Source: Chloroflexota bacterium
GTDB lineage: Bacteria; Chloroflexota; Dehalococcoidia; Dehalococcoidales; UBA2162
DNA: 5,808 nucleotides
NCBI GenBank assembly: GCA_016193545.1
Contig: JACPSA010000020.1
Location: 1-5,808, forward strand
Direction of reading: 5' to 3'
This document shows positions 4,793 through 5,808 of the stretch, in pieces. The notes under the pieces are model-generated. The model was not told the origin of the DNA. It searched no databases and saw only the letters and a program-made list of their open reading frames with translations. The number at the start of each line of letters is the position of its first letter. Position 1 is the first letter of the stretch. The position numbers were made by a program, and so were the translations under genes.

Positions 4793-5808
4793 CGTTCCAT
4801 CGCTGGGCCGGGAATTTGTCTCTTTTCTGTCCCATTCTCTGAGACCGCAGGCTCAGGCACTTCGCGCTTTAACCCTGATATCCTATCTCTAACTTCTTGT
4901 GGAACTATTTCTGGTAGGATAGCTTCCGCTGTAACTCCTTCACCTAAAGCCCCCTTTTCCTTCAATGCTTCAACTGCCGTATCGTGACCTCTTATAGAGC
5001 TGGCCATGACCCTTTCAATGGCTGGCCTGGCTTGCTCAGGGACTTTCTCGTAGACTGCAGCCAGAACCTCTAAGTGAATAGTGGTTGCTCTGGCAACTAG
5101 CTCTTCCACGGTGGTAGTATCTTTACCCAGCCCTCTCGCAATTTCTGAGATTTCCTCTCCAAATTTGAACAGCTTTTCCGTGTCATTTATGGCGTCTTCA
5201 ACTCCCTCAGTGTCGCTTTCACCGGCAGCAGCTCTGGCTCGATTTAACCTGCCACTAATAGTATCTAAATTAATCTCTATAGCTCTATCCGGCTTTCCTC
5301 TAGCCAGGACTCGCAACGCATTTTTCTGTCCGTTTATCGATGCCTCTTTGGCTCGGGTAATTGCCTGTCTCGCCTGCTCGGGTGTCACTTCAGGCAATGC
5401 GTCAGCTACAGTGTCCAGAACGGAAAGGTGTTTTGATGCGGCTAAAGCTACTCTCTCCGACAGGTCCTCAGGTAGCCCCTGCTGCCTTGCCTCCTCCACT
5501 TTTTCAGCAGCGATACTCAGGAACTTGTCATAGCCAGCAGCAGCTCGTTCTAAACCGCGTGACTTGTTTGCTGTTGCCATAGCCCGGGCTTCTGCCAATC
5601 TTTCCCCAGCGTAGGCAAGAGCCTTCTCTGCCTTAGCCTCAGGGCCAAAAGCCAACAACAGCCCTAAGCTTTTACCGAAATTATCCAGGAAGTAGAAGGG
5701 GCTGTCTGGAGTAATTCCCGGGTCAGGAAGCTGCTCTTCTTGGGCATATACCGGGCTGCCAAAAAGCAATGAGCCAACTAATACGAGACTTAGTATTGTT
5801 AATCGAGC
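4777..5808 (-). CDS. DUF5667-like secreted helical protein with tandem duplication (5' end outside window)
   Basis: The frame is open to the window edge, giving 343 visible residues. A TTG at 5769 could be taken as the start, but the 13 codons before it (ARLTILSLVLVGS) continue straight into LLFGSPVYA|QEE to make a complete hydrophobic signal sequence, so the true start is almost certainly just beyond 5808. After the signal come LPDPGITPDSPFYFL, typical of DUF5667-type proteins, and two similar helical units (visible residues about 60-168 and 176-282) joined by a 7-residue linker. Both share GRL/ERL-x-x-AR, then a K-HLSVL or IHLEVL segment, then EQAR-x-AI and a final G-x-x-A-L. The C-terminal tail of about 60 residues is proline- and charge-rich. 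There are no cysteines and no second membrane segment. The protein should act outside the cytoplasmic membrane; its function is unknown. It lies 116 bases upstream of marR on the same strand. Confidence 0.8.
   Translation of the reverse strand, partial: ARLTILSLVLVGSLLFGSPVYAQEEQLPDPGITPDSPFYFLDNFGKSLGLLLAFGPEAKAEKALAYAGERLAEARAMATANKSRGLERAAAGYDKFLSIAAEKVEEARQQGLPEDLSERVALAASKHLSVLDTVADALPEVTPEQARQAITRAKEASINGQKNALRVLARGKPDRAIEINLDTISGRLNRARAAAGESDTEGVEDAINDTEKLFKFGEEISEIARGLGKDTTTVEELVARATTIHLEVLAAVYEKVPEQARPAIERVMASSIRGHDTAVEALKEKGALGEGVTAEAILPEIVPQEVRDRISGLKREVPEPAVSENGTEKRQIPGPAMERGRRP
4963..5283 (-). repeat. Second copy of the internal helical unit in the DUF5667-like protein
   Basis: Encodes visible residues 176-282, 107 residues, beginning AIEINLDTISGRLNRAR and ending GHDTAVEAL. 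Matched landmarks with copy one include HLEVL against HLSVL, and VPEQARPAIERVMASSIRG against VTPEQARQAITRAKEASING. The copies have diverged well beyond any recent duplication. Confidence 0.65.
5305..5631 (-). repeat. First copy of the internal helical unit in the DUF5667-like protein
   Basis: Encodes visible residues 60-168, 109 residues, beginning AEKALAYAGERLAEAR and ending GQKNALRVL. It aligns along its full length with the second copy, with one or two short gaps. Confidence 0.65.

Noticed and set aside
5081..5533. Serine-rich plus-strand open frame opposite the DUF5667-like gene
   Set aside because: Its composition is explained by the alanine-rich helical protein on the other strand.
1..5808. 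Mobile element, CRISPR array, toxin-antitoxin or defence system
   Set aside because: No transposase, integrase, direct-repeat array or recognisable defence domain is present. The genes fit ordinary metabolism, secretion and regulation.

Overview
The window looks like a stretch of a bacterial chromosome, most likely from an anaerobic Chloroflexota (Dehalococcoidia-type) lineage. That guess rests on the DUF5667-type secreted helical protein with its 'LPDPGITPDSPFYFL' opening, on the M29-type enzyme beside a carbamoyl hydrolase, and on a MarR-controlled secreted subtilase. It is an inference from family style; there is no rRNA or marker gene here to settle it. There are no tRNA or rRNA genes, CRISPR arrays, insertion sequences or phage genes. 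Gene density is high and most starts have strong Shine-Dalgarno sites.

Left part, plus strand (1-2223). A possible 3' remnant of an upstream gene ends at 116. A weak promoter-like region follows, overlapped by an inverted repeat. Then comes a two-gene operon: a nitrilase-superfamily carbamoyl/amide hydrolase (279-1208) and a compact M29 aminopeptidase/NicX-like metalloenzyme (1243-2223), 34 bases apart. Together they suggest hydrolytic processing of small N-carbamoyl, amide or peptide compounds.

Middle (2224-2978). A 203-base spacer holds two inverted repeats and a weak promoter. It is followed by a small lipoprotein (2427-2903) whose C-terminal half matches the PrcB_C pattern. A 15-bp perfect hairpin with A/T flanks on both sides (2929-2961) separates it from the convergent gene cluster and reads as a bidirectional terminator.

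Right part, minus strand (2979-5808). Reading right to left: a DUF5667-like secreted protein made of two tandem copies of a roughly 108-residue helical unit, whose 5' end lies outside the window; a near-consensus sigma-70 promoter (TTGACA-N17-TAATAT) with a 20-bp imperfect palindrome across its start site; a MarR-family repressor; and, 23 bases further on, a secreted thermitase-like subtilisin with an intact Asp-His-Ser triad and a propeptide. The likely logic is an autoregulated marR-protease operon.

The observation most worth following is the PrcB-like lipoprotein lying tail to tail with a secreted subtilisin. In Treponema denticola a PrcB lipoprotein is a partner of the subtilisin-like dentilisin PrtP. 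A similar partnership here would be a new setting for it, but this is inference from family and adjacency only.
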